Of a DNA stretch of 43,810 nt, positions 43,565 through 43,810 are shown in pieces. Source of the DNA: an uncultured Methanomicrobiales archaeon (GTDB lineage: Archaea > Halobacteriota > Methanomicrobia > Methanomicrobiales > Methanospirillaceae); contig CAILCG010000002.1 of assembly GCA_903832665.1 (NCBI GenBank), positions 1 to 43,810 on the forward strand, in the 5' to 3' direction. The translations under genes were made by a program, and so were the position numbers. Under the pieces are notes generated by a model. The model was not told where the DNA came from and searched no databases. It saw only the letters and a program-made list of their open reading frames with translations. How positions within the stretch are numbered: position 1 is the first letter of the stretch; each line of letters starts with the position of its first letter.

Positions 43565-43810
43565 CTACCTGTCACATATTTTTTTTGCTCTGTAGAAAAC
43601 CTCAATGATGAGAAATTGTAAGAATCTGTGAATATTGCAGACAATCATTTTGTTAGCGATTTCTTTCATTTGAATCCGGAATATTCTTGCTTTAAGATCT
43701 CCGTCAAACTTTCTTTTCAAGACAGAGAATTTGTTTTCCACGAGTTGTCGTCTTGGATAAATCGTATCATTGAACTGACAAGCCATTTCCTGGCGGTATT
43801 TACCGCTGAT
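43565..43810 (-). mobile_element. Transposase 3' part, cut by the window end
   Basis: The reading frame is open from the window edge to the stop at 43565 (82 codons). It reads KYRQEMACQFNDTIYPRRQL and then VENKFSVLKRKFDGDLKAR, the YRxR...VExxFSxLKR pattern of the C-terminal part of IS4/IS5-type DDE transposases, ending VFYRAKKICDR. The catalytic Glu of the DDE triad is probably the E in LVENKFSVLK. The terminal inverted repeat of the element should lie just beyond 43565, near 43560, but I cannot define it. AT-rich relative to neighbours. The 17-bp end of this gene recurs inverted at 118-134. Confidence 0.82.

Noticed and set aside
1-43810. CRISPR array or cas genes
   Set aside because: No regularly spaced direct repeats with spacers and no Cas-like protein were seen anywhere in the window.

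Overview
The window looks like a chromosome segment of a methanogenic archaeon, most likely order Methanomicrobiales and near Methanoregula. That assignment is an inference from protein content, not from a search. The support is: two tetrahydromethanopterin pathway genes (an mptE-type pterin diphosphokinase and a beta-RFAP synthase fused to a chorismate-lyase domain); an archaeal Thg1; very long REC-PAS-GAF sensor kinases; archaeal TATA-like promoters, several close enough to the start codon to imply leaderless transcripts; and an archaeal tRNA-Lys without encoded CCA. Most of the window is GC-rich, with one clearly AT-rich island.

Layout. 1-2.4 kb: Thg1, a PRC-barrel protein and a site-2 protease with CBS domains, the last two divergent from a shared palindromic TATA box. 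2.3-4.7 kb: an iron(III)-type ABC binding protein followed by a permease gene cut off in its second half, with no ATPase beside it. 4.9-8.6 kb: a tight three-gene overlapping operon (TrkA-N/DHH phosphoesterase, mptE, radical SAM-HhH protein). 8.7-10.75 kb: tRNA-Lys(CUU), and directly from its 3' end an AT-rich island carrying a winged-helix regulator, a YwgA/Panacea-like protein and a convergent MazF/PemK-like protein. 10.8-12.7 kb: two broken metabolic genes (a flavin oxidoreductase and a DODA-type dioxygenase) around a 118-bp inverted-repeat element. 12.7-24.1 kb: three huge sensor-kinase genes, all damaged, around one intact iron-type alcohol dehydrogenase. 24.2-28.1 kb: rubrerythrin, a transglutaminase-like protein, an FMN flavoprotein and small membrane and zinc proteins. 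28.0-28.5 kb: a strongly self-complementary intergenic element, foldable into a three-way junction, just upstream of a small winged-helix gene. 28.6-34.3 kb: C39-like peptidase, AN1 zinc-finger protein, membrane protein, solitary PemK-like protein, DUF6125-like protein, the chorismate lyase/beta-RFAP synthase fusion and a secreted protein. 34.5-39.4 kb: an ABC exporter with its ATPase divergent from two permeases; the first permease is fused to a PrsW-like intramembrane protease domain and the second is frameshifted. 39.5-43.8 kb: lipoprotein, RDD protein, SemiSWEET, NTF2-like protein, a frameshifted flavodoxin-fold reductase coupled to a methyltransferase, and the 3' part of a transposase running off the window.

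Two themes recur. First, gene decay: about eight genes carry frameshifts, nonsense codons or internal deletions. The single-base lesions in G/C runs could be assembly errors, but two in-frame stops, an approximately 11-bp deletion and PAS-domain fusions are hard to explain that way. Second, several unusual non-coding elements. The strongest candidates for something undescribed are the three-way-junction element at 28014-28141, the tRNA-adjacent regulator/YwgA/MazF island, and the two domain fusions at 31519-33051 and 36480-38285.
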